DNA of 64,000 nucleotides from Nocardiopsis eucommiae (GTDB lineage: Bacteria > Actinomycetota > Actinomycetes > Streptosporangiales > Streptosporangiaceae). How positions within the stretch are numbered: position 1 is the first letter of the stretch; every line of letters starts with the position of its first letter. The stretch lies in the NCBI GenBank assembly GCA_018388625.1, contig CP074402.1, positions 682,001 through 746,000 of the forward strand. The letters run 5' to 3'. The notes beneath the pieces are model-generated. The model worked only from the letters and a program-made list of their open reading frames with translations. It made no database searches and was not told where the DNA came from. Shown in pieces: positions 18,500 to 28,100 of this stretch. The position numbers were made by a program, and so were the translations under genes.

Positions 18500-19661
18500 T
18501 CAGAGCGGGGTGAGCCCGAGGGCGGTGCACCGGTCGCGGGCCCAGGCCAGTTCGGCGGCGATTCCGGAGATCAGCCCCTCCTCGCCGTGGGGCCGCCGGT
18601 TCTCGGGCAGCACCGTCCAGGTGTAGGTCTCCACCTCCAGGTGGTCGGTGCGGGCGCCGCCGGGGCCCAGGAGGAGGGACAGGGTGTGGTCGAGGTGGTC
18701 GGTGGTGCCGCGCAGGGGCGCGGCGGCGGGGGAGTGCAGGGGCGCGTGGAAGTGGGTGCGCCAGGGGCCTCCGCCGTCGAGGGGCGGGGCCCGGCCAGGG
18801 CCTCGGGCAGGTCGTCGCGGGCCCGGAGGCGGCCGTCGGCCAGCTCACGGGTCTGGTGCAGGAACCGGTCCTCGGTGAACGCGGCCAGGGCGGCGCGGGT
18901 CGCCGGGTCGGCCGGGTCGGACGCCTCCACGGCGGCCGAGGCCTGGGTCTTGACCACCGGAAGTCCGGCGGCGGCCAGGCGGTCCAGCGCCGCTCCGGGT
19001 TCCTCGAACCCCACGGCCAGGTGGCAGGTGTCCAGGCACACGCCCACGTGCGGCGGCGGGTCCGCGAGCAGCAGGGCGGCGTCCCGGGTGGTCTCCATGG
19101 CGCAGCCGGGTTCGGGTTCCAGCCCGACCCTCACCGGCCGCCCGGAGTCGGCCAGCCCGTCCAGCACGGCGGAGAGCTCGGAGAGGTGGGCCCTGGCGGT
19201 GGCGAGGCGGTCGGCGTCCCAGGGCTCCCGCCAGGCCAGGGGAGAGTGGAGACGCTGCCCCGCGCGGCGTCGTCGGGCATGATCCGGGCGAGCACCCGCG
19301 CGCAGTCCACGGTGTAGTCCAGGCGGGCGCGCTCGGTCCAGTCCGGGGAGTACACGGCGTGCTTGACGACGGGCGCGTGGAACCCGGTGTAGGGGAAGGC
19401 GTTGAGGGTGACGGTCTCCAGACCGGCCGCGGCCAGCCCCGCGCGCAGGCGGTCGGTCAGCGTGGGAGAGGCCGCCAGTTCGCGGGCGAGGGGCGCGGGC
19501 AACCAGAGGCCCAGCCCGAGCCGGTCGGCGCCCAAGGCGGCGCGGACCCCGCCGCCGAACACCCGGATCTGGCGCAGGACGCCGTCCAGGTCCTCGGCGG
19601 GGTGGACGTTCGTGCAGTACGCGAGGTGGACGACGGTGCCGTCGGGGTGCCGGAACCTCAC
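18500..19661 (-). CDS. eboE: EboE-like metabolite traffic protein, TIM barrel (two frameshifts)
   Basis: EboE proteins are xylose-isomerase-like TIM barrels found in ebo clusters that help export or process prenylated or cyclised metabolites; the chemistry is unknown. The repaired product is 387 residues. It begins LAYCTNVHPAEDLDGV near residue 12, with NAFPYTGFHAPVVK, GLEPEPGC and CLDTCHLAVGFE in the barrel. A diagnostic C-terminus reads WRTHFHAPLH, then LEVETYTWTVLP. Frameshifts near 19240 and 18786 are each repaired by one C. GTG 19661 overlaps the eboB stop as GTGA, indicating translational coupling. Confidence 0.82.
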
Positions 19662-20569
19662 GCGGCGCCCCCTCGCGGGTCCTCCGCCGCGCCTTCCGGC
19701 GGCTCCGCCTCCGGTCGCTCGCCGCGCAGGATCGAGTTGCCGGAGAAGGTGGCCCCGGCCGCCGGACCCGTACCGTCCTCCAACAGCAGGCGTCCGCTGC
19801 GTCCGTAGAACTCCACCGGGTTGCGCCACAGCACACGGTCCACGTCGTCCTCGGTGAACCCGGCGTCCAGCATCCGGAGTCCCGTGTGGAGGGTGGTCAG
19901 CGGGTCGCTGTGCCCCCAGTCGGCCGCCGAGTTCACCACCATGCGGTCCAGGCCCCACTCGGACAGGACGCGCACCATCCGCTCCGGCGACATCTTGGTG
20001 TCCGGGTAGATGGAGAAGCCCAGCACGCACCCGGAGTCGCGCACCATCTCCACGGTGGTCTCGTTGAGGTGGTCCACCAGGACCATCTCCGGCGCGATCC
20101 CCGACTCCTCGACCAGCCGCAGGGTGTGCCGGGTGCCCTCGACCTTGTCCCGGTGCGGGGTGTGCACCAGCACGGGCAGGGCGAACTCCCGGGCCAGGTC
20201 CAGCTGGTGCCGGAAGGCCTTCTCCTCCTCGGAGGTGCGCGAGTCGAACCCCACCTCGCCCACGGCCACCACCCCGTCCTTGGCCAGGTAGCGGGGGAGG
20301 AGGTCGAGGACCCCGGCCAGGCGCGGGTCGTTGGCCTCCTTGGGGTTGAGCGCGACGGTGCAGTGGTGGCGGATGCCGAACTGGGCGGCCCGGAAGCGCT
20401 CCCATCCGACCAGGCCGTCGAAGTAGTCGCGGAAGGAGCCCACACTCGTGCGCGGCTGCCCCAGCCAGAACGCGGGCTCCACCAGGGCGCGCACCCCGGC
20501 GTCGTACATGGCCTGGTAGTCGGCGGTGGTCCGCGAGGTCATGTGGATGTGCGGGTCGAAGATACGCAT
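19658..20569 (-). CDS. eboB: EboB-like TatD-family metal-dependent hydrolase
   Basis: This amidohydrolase-fold TatD-type protein differs from the housekeeping tatD in this window. The 303-residue protein starts MRIFDPHIHMTSRTTADY, giving an early HxH metal pair (7-9). GEVGFDSR, VHTPHRDK, VDHLNETT and NSAADWGHSDPL supply further metal ligands. It matches the EboB component of ebo clusters. AGGAGG overlapping the eboA stop precedes ATG 20569, and its stop overlaps the eboE start. The C-terminal ~35 residues are Pro/Glu-rich and unconserved. No frameshift. Confidence 0.82.
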   Translation of the reverse strand: MRIFDPHIHMTSRTTADYQAMYDAGVRALVEPAFWLGQPRTSVGSFRDYFDGLVGWERFRAAQFGIRHHCTVALNPKEANDPRLAGVLDLLPRYLAKDGVVAVGEVGFDSRTSEEEKAFRHQLDLAREFALPVLVHTPHRDKVEGTRHTLRLVEESGIAPEMVLVDHLNETTVEMVRDSGCVLGFSIYPDTKMSPERMVRVLSEWGLDRMVVNSAADWGHSDPLTTLHTGLRMLDAGFTEDDVDRVLWRNPVEFYGRSGRLLLEDGTGPAAGATFSGNSILRGERPEAEPPEGAAEDPRGGAA

Positions 20570-20577
20570 GACGCCTC

Positions 20578-21311
20578 CTATGAGCGGGGGTCCGGACGGT
20601 GAGGGCGGTCCGGGCCGGTGGTTCCGGGAAGGCGGTCCAGCACCCGGTGGACGTCGGCGGGTACCGCTCTGCCCGCGCGCTCGCGTTCCCGGGCGAAGTC
20701 CGCGCACATGCGGGCCAGTTCGGTGTCGGCTCGCTCGTCCACCCCCGCCACCAGGCGCAACGGCACCCCGACGAACAGGCACTTGAGCACGGTCTGGCGC
20801 CAGGAGTGGTCGTCCAACAGGGCCTGGGCCGCGCTGGCGGCCGCCGCCGCGACCAGCCGTGTGTCGTTGGTCCGCAGGGCGTCCGCCAGCAGACGGCGGG
20901 CGGCGGCGGCCACCTCGTGCTCCCGGGTGTCGAGGTGACCGAGCGCGTGCAGGACCGCGCGGCGCTCCTCGGCGTCGCCGTACTCGTAGAGGGCCTCCAC
21001 CTCCCCGGCGAGCTCGGCGGGGGCAGCACCCGGGCCAGCTCACGCAGCAGGTCCGCGCGCACCAGGTCGTCGAGTGTGGGGCCCTCCGTCCCCGAGGGGT
21101 CGCCGGAGGGTCCGGCGCCGCGCGCCACCCGGCGTGCGGCGGCGGGGAAGAGCACCGCGACGCGCCCCGGGCGCTCCACCAGCTCGGTGCGGAGCGCGGC
21201 CAGTTCGGCGCGGGCGCCCTCCGCCAACAGGTCTCCGACGTCCACCACGGTCCCGCTCCCTCCGGTCCGGCCACCCGTGCCGCTCACTCCCGTGCGCCCC
21301 GTGCCTCTCAC
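20578..21311 (-). CDS. eboA: EboA-domain protein (one frameshift)
   Basis: EboA is a helical protein of unknown chemistry found only in ebo-type clusters. The repaired product is 244 residues and mostly alpha-helical with HEAT-like spacing. It contains the family block DDHSWRQTVLKCLFVGVPL (about 185-205) and GDAEERRAVLHALGHL. One missing C in a run near 21021 breaks the frame between LARVLPP and AELAGEVEALYEYG. GTG 21311 overlaps the previous stop as GTGA, so it is translationally coupled; an internal GTG could also serve as start. Confidence 0.75.
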
Positions 21312-22177
21312 TCCGGCGCACCCCGATCCGTCACGACCCGGGCCCAGGCGGCGTCCAGCGCTCGCTTGGAGCGCTCCGCGACCAGCGGCGCCGCGTGTCC
21401 GTGCCGGGGCAGCTCCACCGAGGCCAGCCCCCTGTACCCGGCGCGGTCCAGGGCGCCCAGTACCCCGGCCAGGTCGAGGTCGCCCTCACCGAACTCCAGG
21501 TGTTCGTGCACGTGCGGGCGCATGTCGTCCAGTTGCACGTTGGCGATCAGGCCCCCGGCCCGGGCCACCGTGCCCTCGGGGCCGTCGGGTTCGTTGCACA
21601 CCCCGTGCCCCACGTCCAGCGTCACCCTGAGCCGCGCGGGGTCGCCCAGTGCGCGCCGCAGCTCCAGGACGTCCTCCAGGCGCTCCGCGAACATGCCGGG
21701 CTCGGGCTCGAAGGCCAGGTCCACGCCGAGCTCGTCCGCCGTCACCAGGACCTTCTCCACCCCGGAGAGGAGCCGGTCGCGCCCCTGCTCCCGCGTGGCA
21801 CCGGCGGGCAGGATTCCCGACCAGAAGGACACCGCCTCCGCCCCGAGGCTGTGGGCGACGCGCACCGCCCGGCGCAACAGGTCCACCCGCACGTCGCGGT
21901 CCCGGTCGGAGACCAGGGTGGGTTCGTGCTTGCGGCGCGGGTCCAGCAGGTACCGGGCACCGGTCTCCACGACCACCGCCAGTCCCAGCGCGTCCAGCCT
22001 GCGGGCCACCGCCGCCACGCGGGCGTTCACGTCCAACGAGAACGGGTCCAGGTGCGGGTGGTCCAGGGTCAGCCCCACCCCCTCGTACCCGAGGTCCGCG
22101 ATGATCGCCAGGGCGTCGTCCAGCCGGTGGTCCCAGAACCCGTTCGTCCCGTACCCCAGCCTGAGGTGTTCGCTCAT
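21308..22177 (-). CDS. Sugar phosphate isomerase/epimerase (AP endonuclease family 2 fold)
   Basis: The 289-residue xylose-isomerase-like TIM barrel is intact. Motifs include LGYEGVGLTLDHPHLDP, VVVETGARYLLDP, LAFEPEPGMF (metal-binding Glu), RVTLDVGHGVCNEP and a C-terminal ASVELPRHGHAAP, all in the positions expected for this fold. It is distinct from EboE and from the barrel at 15993, so the operon encodes three related barrels. ATGA overlap with the prenyltransferase upstream and GTGA overlap with eboA downstream show tight coupling. It may take the place of a step done by EboD/EboE pairs elsewhere (inference). Confidence 0.82.
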   Translation of the reverse strand: MSEHLRLGYGTNGFWDHRLDDALAIIADLGYEGVGLTLDHPHLDPFSLDVNARVAAVARRLDALGLAVVVETGARYLLDPRRKHEPTLVSDRDRDVRVDLLRRAVRVAHSLGAEAVSFWSGILPAGATREQGRDRLLSGVEKVLVTADELGVDLAFEPEPGMFAERLEDVLELRRALGDPARLRVTLDVGHGVCNEPDGPEGTVARAGGLIANVQLDDMRPHVHEHLEFGEGDLDLAGVLGALDRAGYRGLASVELPRHGHAAPLVAERSKRALDAAWARVVTDRGAPE

Positions 22178-23055
22178 GTCACCGACACCGCCCGGGCCGC
22201 CCGCGCGGTGACCGGGGCCCCGGCCGCGAGCGCGCAGGCCGTCCCCACCGCCCCGTAGCGGGACAGCAGCGCCGCCTGGAGCGGGATCATCCCCCGGATG
22301 CCGGTCCCGGTCGCCTCGCGCGCGTGGTCGGCGCTCGGTTCGGCCAGCGCCCGGGCCTGGGCCAGTCCGACCGTGGTCGCGAACGAGCCCGCGAAGGCGC
22401 CGGCGGCCAGCTCGCCCACCGAGCCGCGCGCGGTGGCGGGAGCCGTGCGTGACGGGTACGCCGCCACGAGGGCGCCGGTCAGGGTGCAGGCCAGTGCCCC
22501 GGCGGCCACCTCCGGTCGGGTGCCGTGGACCTCGCCCCGGCTCAGCGTCGTCACCCCGTAGGTGTGCACCGCCATCGCGGCGGCGGGCAGCATCGCCGCG
22601 CCGGTCCGGTCACCGGCGCCCAGCAGCACGTCCAGCCCCCGGTTGACCGCCATGCCCAGCGGGGCCAGCGGCGTGGGCTTCAGGACGAGGTCGTAGGTCC
22701 ACACGGTGGTGGCGAGCGCGGACGCCACCAGGGCGGACCGACCGCCCCCGGCCAGCGCCGCGATCCCCACCCCGGCCGCCGTGAGCCCGGTCGCCACCGC
22801 CAGGGCCCCACCCGGAGTCACCTCCCCCGAGGGGAGCGGGCGTTCGGGGCGCTCGACCGCGTCCAGGTCGCGGTCGGCGTAGTCGTTGAGGGCCATCCCG
22901 GCCCAGTACAGGCAGACCGAGGCGGCGGGCAGCGCCCAGGCGCGGGGCCGGCCCAGCCGACCGGCCGCGGCGGCACCGGTGAGGGAGTCACCGAGCACGG
23001 TCAACGCGGCGGGCAGGCGCACCAGCCGCGCCAGGGACCTCAGCTTCCGACTCAT
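22174..23055 (-). CDS. eboC: EboC-like UbiA-family prenyltransferase
   Basis: UbiA enzymes are membrane prenyltransferases that attach a polyprenyl group to an acceptor. The 293-residue protein has about eight membrane helices and the first Asp-rich motif NDYADRDLD (about 57-65), followed by ERPERPLPSGEV. The second motif region reads YDLVLKPTPLAP, with one Asp fewer than classical UbiA, as in the EboC/SCO3242-type subgroup. ATG 23055 overlaps the end of the inositol phosphate synthase gene, and its stop overlaps the next start as ATGA. The acceptor is unknown; the upstream enzyme suggests a cyclitol phosphate or a compound made from it. Confidence 0.83.
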   Translation of the reverse strand: MSRKLRSLARLVRLPAALTVLGDSLTGAAAAGRLGRPRAWALPAASVCLYWAGMALNDYADRDLDAVERPERPLPSGEVTPGGALAVATGLTAAGVGIAALAGGGRSALVASALATTVWTYDLVLKPTPLAPLGMAVNRGLDVLLGAGDRTGAAMLPAAAMAVHTYGVTTLSRGEVHGTRPEVAAGALACTLTGALVAAYPSRTAPATARGSVGELAAGAFAGSFATTVGLAQARALAEPSADHAREATGTGIRGMIPLQAALLSRYGAVGTACALAAGAPVTARAARAVSVT

Positions 23056-24214
23056 CCGCGCCCCACCCCTCCGCCGGACCGGCGCACCAGGCGGTGAGCG
23101 CCTCCCACTGCGCGGCCAGCCCGTGCACGTCGCTCCCGGCCGGGTCCTTGAAGAAGAACCCGAGCTCCGGGACGGGACCCGCGCGGCCCGTCCGGTGGGC
23201 GTGGGCGGCCAGCCGGGCCAGGTCCAGGACCAGTGGCGCGGCCAGCGCCGAGTCGTAGCCGGACCAGGTGAACTGGAGGCTCATCCGGGCACCCAGGAAC
23301 CCCTCGAAGGACACGTGGTCCCACGCGGTCTTGGCGTCGCCCAGGTCGGGCACGTAGTCGATGTGCAGGGGCCCGTCCACCGGATGCCCCAGCAGGTGCT
23401 CCAGGCCCCGGGCCTTGGAGGCGGTCTTGCTGTCGTTGCTGGCGGGGTCGGACAGGGTCGCCCCGTCACCGCCGCCCAGGAGGTTCGTGGAGGACCACGA
23501 GCGCACACGCAGCGCCCGCGCCGCGAACATCGGCGCCAGGACGCTCTTGACCAGGGTCTCCCCGGTCTTGCCGTCCGAGCCCGCCCACGGCAGCCCCAGC
23601 TCCTCGGCCAGGGCCGCGAGCGCGGGCGGGCGCGGCCCCGCGTTCGGGGTGAACTCCACGAAGGAGCACCCCGCCCGCAGGGCCGCGTACGCGTAGACCG
23701 AGCTCGCCGGGATCCGTGCGGTCCCCGCCTCCAGGGCGGCCTCCAGCAGATCGGGCGCCGCGAGCTCGGGAACCCGTTCCGGAGGGGGCTCGGTACTGGA
23801 CAGGTCGACCACCACGACGCGCTCCACGGCCTCGCGTTCCGCGAAGGCGCGCAGGTCCCGCTCCAGGCGGTCCGTGTCGCGGCGGGAGAACCCCTCGGGA
23901 CGCGGATCCACACCCCGGCGGACGCGCCGGTCCACGGCGTCGAGCTCCTCAGCGAAGGCCTCCGGGAGGTGCGGCGGGATCACACCCGACCTGGCCAGCG
24001 GCTCCGCGCTCTTGGACAGGTGGGTGTCCGCGACGTCGTGTCCGCCGAAGACCAGGTCGCCGAGGCGGGGCAGGCCCGCCTCGGCGAACTCCGGGCGCTC
24101 GGTCACGCACCCCGTCCGCTCGGCGGCGCCCGCCCGCACGGCCAACGCGCCCAGGACGGCCGTGGTGGCGACCGAACCGCGCGCCCCGACCAACCACACT
24201 CCGATGCGTGTCAT
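23052..24214 (-). CDS. ino1: Inositol-3-phosphate synthase (frameshift in last codons)
   Basis: It converts glucose 6-phosphate to myo-inositol 3-phosphate with bound NAD. The repaired product has 387 residues. It shows the N-terminal Rossmann motif VGARGSVATT (9-18), AGCSFVEFTPN, SDGKTGETLVKS (catalytic Lys region), SWSSTNLLGGGDG and SNDSKTASKARGLEHLL, all typical of actinobacterial Ino1. GGGGAG precedes ATG 24214. In the raw sequence the frame runs on past the prenyltransferase start. Adding one G near 23068 gives an end GVGRG and a TGA overlapping that ATG, matching the ATGA style of the operon. Being first in the operon, it probably supplies a cyclitol precursor rather than bulk inositol. 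Confidence 0.88.
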
Positions 24215-24258
24215 GTGCTCCCCTGATGGTTGTCGTGCTCGTCCCGGTGGACCTCGGG

Positions 24259-25019
24259 TCAGTGGCCGTCGTGTCCGGGCGGCGGGCCGTCCCCGGTCGC
24301 CCCCTCGCCCTCCTCGGCCTCGTCCGGCTGGAGGGCTCCGCTGCCGGGTTCGGAGGGCAGGTACAGGTGGATGTGGCCGTGCCCGGCGTCGACGCTGACC
24401 ATGTCGAGCTGGGTGGCCGCCACCGACCAGGCCGTGACCGCCTGGTCGCGGAGGTCGGCGGCGAGGTCGAGCAGCTCGGTCCGCTGGTCCCCGTCGGCCT
24501 GCGCGGCGGCCTGGTAGGCGCTCACCGCCGAACCGAGCAGGTCCACCGAGCCGTCCAGCCCGGCGAGGGTGACGTTGAAGTCGGTCCGGCCGGAGTCGTC
24601 GAGTGTGAAGTGGGCCCCGGCGTCGCGGACGGTGCCGAGCCAGCCGTCGATCTCCTCCTCGTCCGGGAAGTCCTCGGAGGGCGCGGAGCCGTCGGCGGGC
24701 AGGACCCCGTTCAGGGACTCCAGGGCCGGGACCAGCTCCTCGTGCGCGGCCCTGGTGTGGCCGATCAGGCTGGACACCTGGTCCACGTGGCGGGTGTCGG
24801 CGGAGGCCTCCAGCTCCGCCACCCGGGCCGGGTCCGGGGTGACCTGGTCGTCCCCGCTCCCGAAGAAGAACACCACTGAGGCGACGACGGCGCCGACCAG
24901 CAGCACGGAGCCGCCGGTCAGCCACCAGGTGGTGGGATTGGAATTCGCGGAGTGGACCCCTTGGTCCGGTCCGGGGAGGGGGTCTTCCCCTGCTGGCTGC
25001 TCAAGGGATCGGTGCTCAC
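24259..25019 (-). CDS. Putative membrane-anchored four-helix protein (one frameshift)
   Basis: Unknown function. The repaired product (253 residues) begins with about 40 polar residues and a single membrane helix (LTGGSVLLVGAVVASVVFFF). A helical, acidic outside domain follows, and the C-terminus ends in a Gly/Asp/His stretch (GHDGH). AGGAGG precedes GTG 25019; one missing G near 24988 separates start and body. It lies 44 bp upstream of ino1 on the same strand and may be the first gene of the ebo-like transcript. Confidence 0.6.
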
Positions 25020-25091
25020 GGGCACCTCCTGTCAGGTTGACACTGGCCGGGTCACGGGCGGCGCGTGCCGTGCGAGCGACGCCGCGGGGGT

Positions 25092-25120
25092 GTGGCGGGG
25101 CCGGGGTCCGGCCCCGCCAC
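25092..25120. terminator. Terminator downstream of the ThuA multidomain gene
   Basis: A perfect 13-bp stem (25092-25104 with 25108-25120) with a 3-base loop lies just past the stop on the minus strand. Confidence 0.75.
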
Positions 25121-25148
25121 GGTTCGTCGCGTTACTGCTGATCCGGGA

Positions 25149-28100
25149 CTACTCGGGTGGTGCGGTCAGGTGTTCGAGGCCGTCGGCCAGGCGCCCCAGC
25201 TCCTCTCGGGTGTCGGGGTCGGCCACGGTCTCGGCGGTCGTCCGGAACCGGTCGAGCGAGCGTCCGGCCTGCGCGGGCCGGCCCGCGTCCACGTGGTGCT
25301 CGGCCAGCTCCAGCTGACGGGTGAGACGGGTGGCCTCCGAGAACGTCAGTCCGCCCGCCTCGGCCAGTTCCCCGACCCGTTCGTGGACCTCGGCGAAGGT
25401 GAACGCCTCCGTCTCGTCCTCCAGGTCGGTGACCTGGACGTCGCGGAACCACACGAGGTCGTTCGCGCCGTGGTTCTGGAGCCCGACGCGTCCGGCCGAG
25501 AGGTCACGGGCCGGGTCGGTGCTCTCGAACTCGTTGACCAGCTCGCCGTTGATCCACACGCGGATCATCGGGTCGTCGACCTCGATCTCCATCGTGTTCC
25601 ACTCGCCCACGACCTCCGGGTGGGAGGAGGCGGCCTGGAACGTGTAGACGGCCCCGGTTTGGGTGAGGGGGTCACCGTCGGGGGCGCCGTACGGATCGAT
25701 CTGGATCTCGTAGCCCTCGTTGACCGCGACCCACGGGTCGTCGCCCGGGTCGGGGAAGCCGACGAAGACACCGGAGTTGTCGGACTCCTCGTGGGTGAGG
25801 TAGTCCAGCTTCATCCGGTACGAGCCGAGCTCGTCCTCGTGCCAGAGCAGGCCCATGCCGCCCTCGGTCTGGAGGACGCACCCGTCACCGTCGTCGACGA
25901 TCTCGAAGCTCCCCGGTCCGGCCATGTTCCAGCCGTCCAGGGACTCGCCGTCCCACAGGGCGCGGTAGCCGTCGTCGAGGTTGGGCGGCGCGCACTCCAC
26001 GGGGGCGGGTTCGTCCCCGACCGTGATGGTGTGCGTGGCGGAGGTGCCGGTACGCCCCTCACCGTCGGTGGCCACGGCGCTGACCGCGTACTCGCCGTCC
26101 GGGACGTCGGTCCAGGAGGCCTCGTAGGGGCCCTCGGCCACCGTGGCGACCGGCTGCCCGTCCACGAGGAACTCCACCTCCTCGATCCCGGCGTCACCGT
26201 GGTCGGTGACGTCCGCCGCGAGGGGACGTCCTCGCCCGACCCGAAGGTCGCGCCGTCGGCCGGGCTGGTCAGCTCGGTCTCGGGCCCGTCCTCGTGTCCG
26301 CCGTCGTGGTCCGCGTTCACGTCGAAGTAGTTGACGTTGAACAGCGCCTCGTCCCCGGCCCCGTCGTTGACGAAGACGAGGTGGAGGTCGATGGTGCCGC
26401 CGGGGTCGGTGACGTCGTCCATCGTGACGTCGGTCCACTCCTGCCAGCCGCCGGTGGGGGCGACGTCGACCGAGCCGACCAGTTCACCGTCGGGTGAGTC
26501 GGCGCGGGCCTCGATGGTGCCGCCCGCCCCGTCCGAGGCCACACGGAAGCCGATCTGCTCGACGCCGTGCAGGTTGACCGGGTCGTAGGAGACCCAGCTG
26601 CCGTGGTGGATGCCGCCGAGGTTGCGCAGGCCCCCGTTGGGGTCCTCCGTGGTGTCGGTGACCACGCCCTCGGAGCCGGTGAAGTACTGCGCCTGCATCC
26701 GCGACGGGTTGAGCTTGACCCCGTCGCTGCCGGTGAGCGCCGGGACGCCGTCCCCGCCGTGGTCGGTGTACTCGGCCTGGAGGACCCAGAAGATGTTCAT
26801 GTCGTGGCCGTGACCGCCGTCGGTCCCGGTGACGCTCACACCCTCACAGCCCTCGTACTGGGTCCAGGGGTGTGCGTGGGTGTCGTGGCCCAGCGACGAG
26901 GTGACCTCCACCTCGGCGCAGTCGATGCCGTCCCCGATGGACCCGTCCTCGGCGTCCTCCACGGTCACGTCGAACGGGATCTCGTCGCCCCAGTCGAAGA
27001 ACTGACCGTCCCGGGGGTGTCGAAGGCGACCTCGGGCGCGGTGTTGCCCGCGGTGATGGTCACCGTGGCCGTGCCCGTGCGCTCCTCGGAGTCGGTCACC
27101 GTGAGGCTGACGTTGTACCGGCCCGCCTCCTCGAAGGTGTGCGTGGGCGCGGGGTCGGTCGAGGTCGTGCCGTCCCCGAAGTTCCACGCGTAGTCGAAGG
27201 CCAGGCCCCCGGGGTGGAAGGAGTCCTCACCGGAGAACTCGACGGTCAGCGGTGCCGGGCCGGAGGTGGCACTGGTGCCGATCCGGGCCACCGGGCTGTC
27301 TCCGGAACCGGAGTAGTCGATGCGGGAGATCGCCGAGTCCGCGGACCCGCCGAACCAGCCGGAGCCGTACTCCAGCACGTACAGGGCGCCGTCCGGGCCG
27401 AACTCCATGTCCATGGGGTTGGCCAGGTCGATGTCCGGGACGGTCTCGGTGATGTCGAGGACGCCGCCCTCGTCGTCCAGGTGCACCTGCTTGATCCACT
27501 GGCGGCTCCACTCGTACAGCAGCGGGACGCCGTCGTAGTACTCGGGCCACTTGTTCTCGGAGTCGAGCTCCGGGTCGAAGTCGTAGGCCGGGCCGCCCAT
27601 CGGGGCGCCGCCGCCGGTGCCCAGGTGCGGGAACTCCTCGGACTCGTCGTAGCCGTACCAGATCGCCGCCGGGGTGACCGGGGGCAGCTCCGTCAGACCG
27701 GTGTTGCGCGGCGACTCGTTGACCGGGGCGTCGCAGTCGAACGCCTCCCCGGAGGTGCCGGACCCGAAGTCGTACTTGTTGTAGGCGGAGTTGTTCCCGA
27801 TGCAGTACGGCCAACCGATGTTGACCGGCTCGGTGATGTGGTGCCAGGTGACCGTGTTCTCCGGGCCGCGTTCGGGGTCGGCCACGGGGAGTCCGGGCCG
27901 TAGTCGGCCAGGTAGACGCTGCCGTCGTTCTGGTCGACGGAGAACCGGAACGGGTTGCGCAGACCCATCGCCAGGATCTCGGGACGGGTCAGGTCCGCGT
28001 CGGAGGTCTCGGGCGGGAACAGGTTGCCCTCGGGGATGTCGTATCCGCCGTCCTCGTCGACCGCGATGCGGATCAGCTTGCCGCGCAGGTCGTTCGTGTT

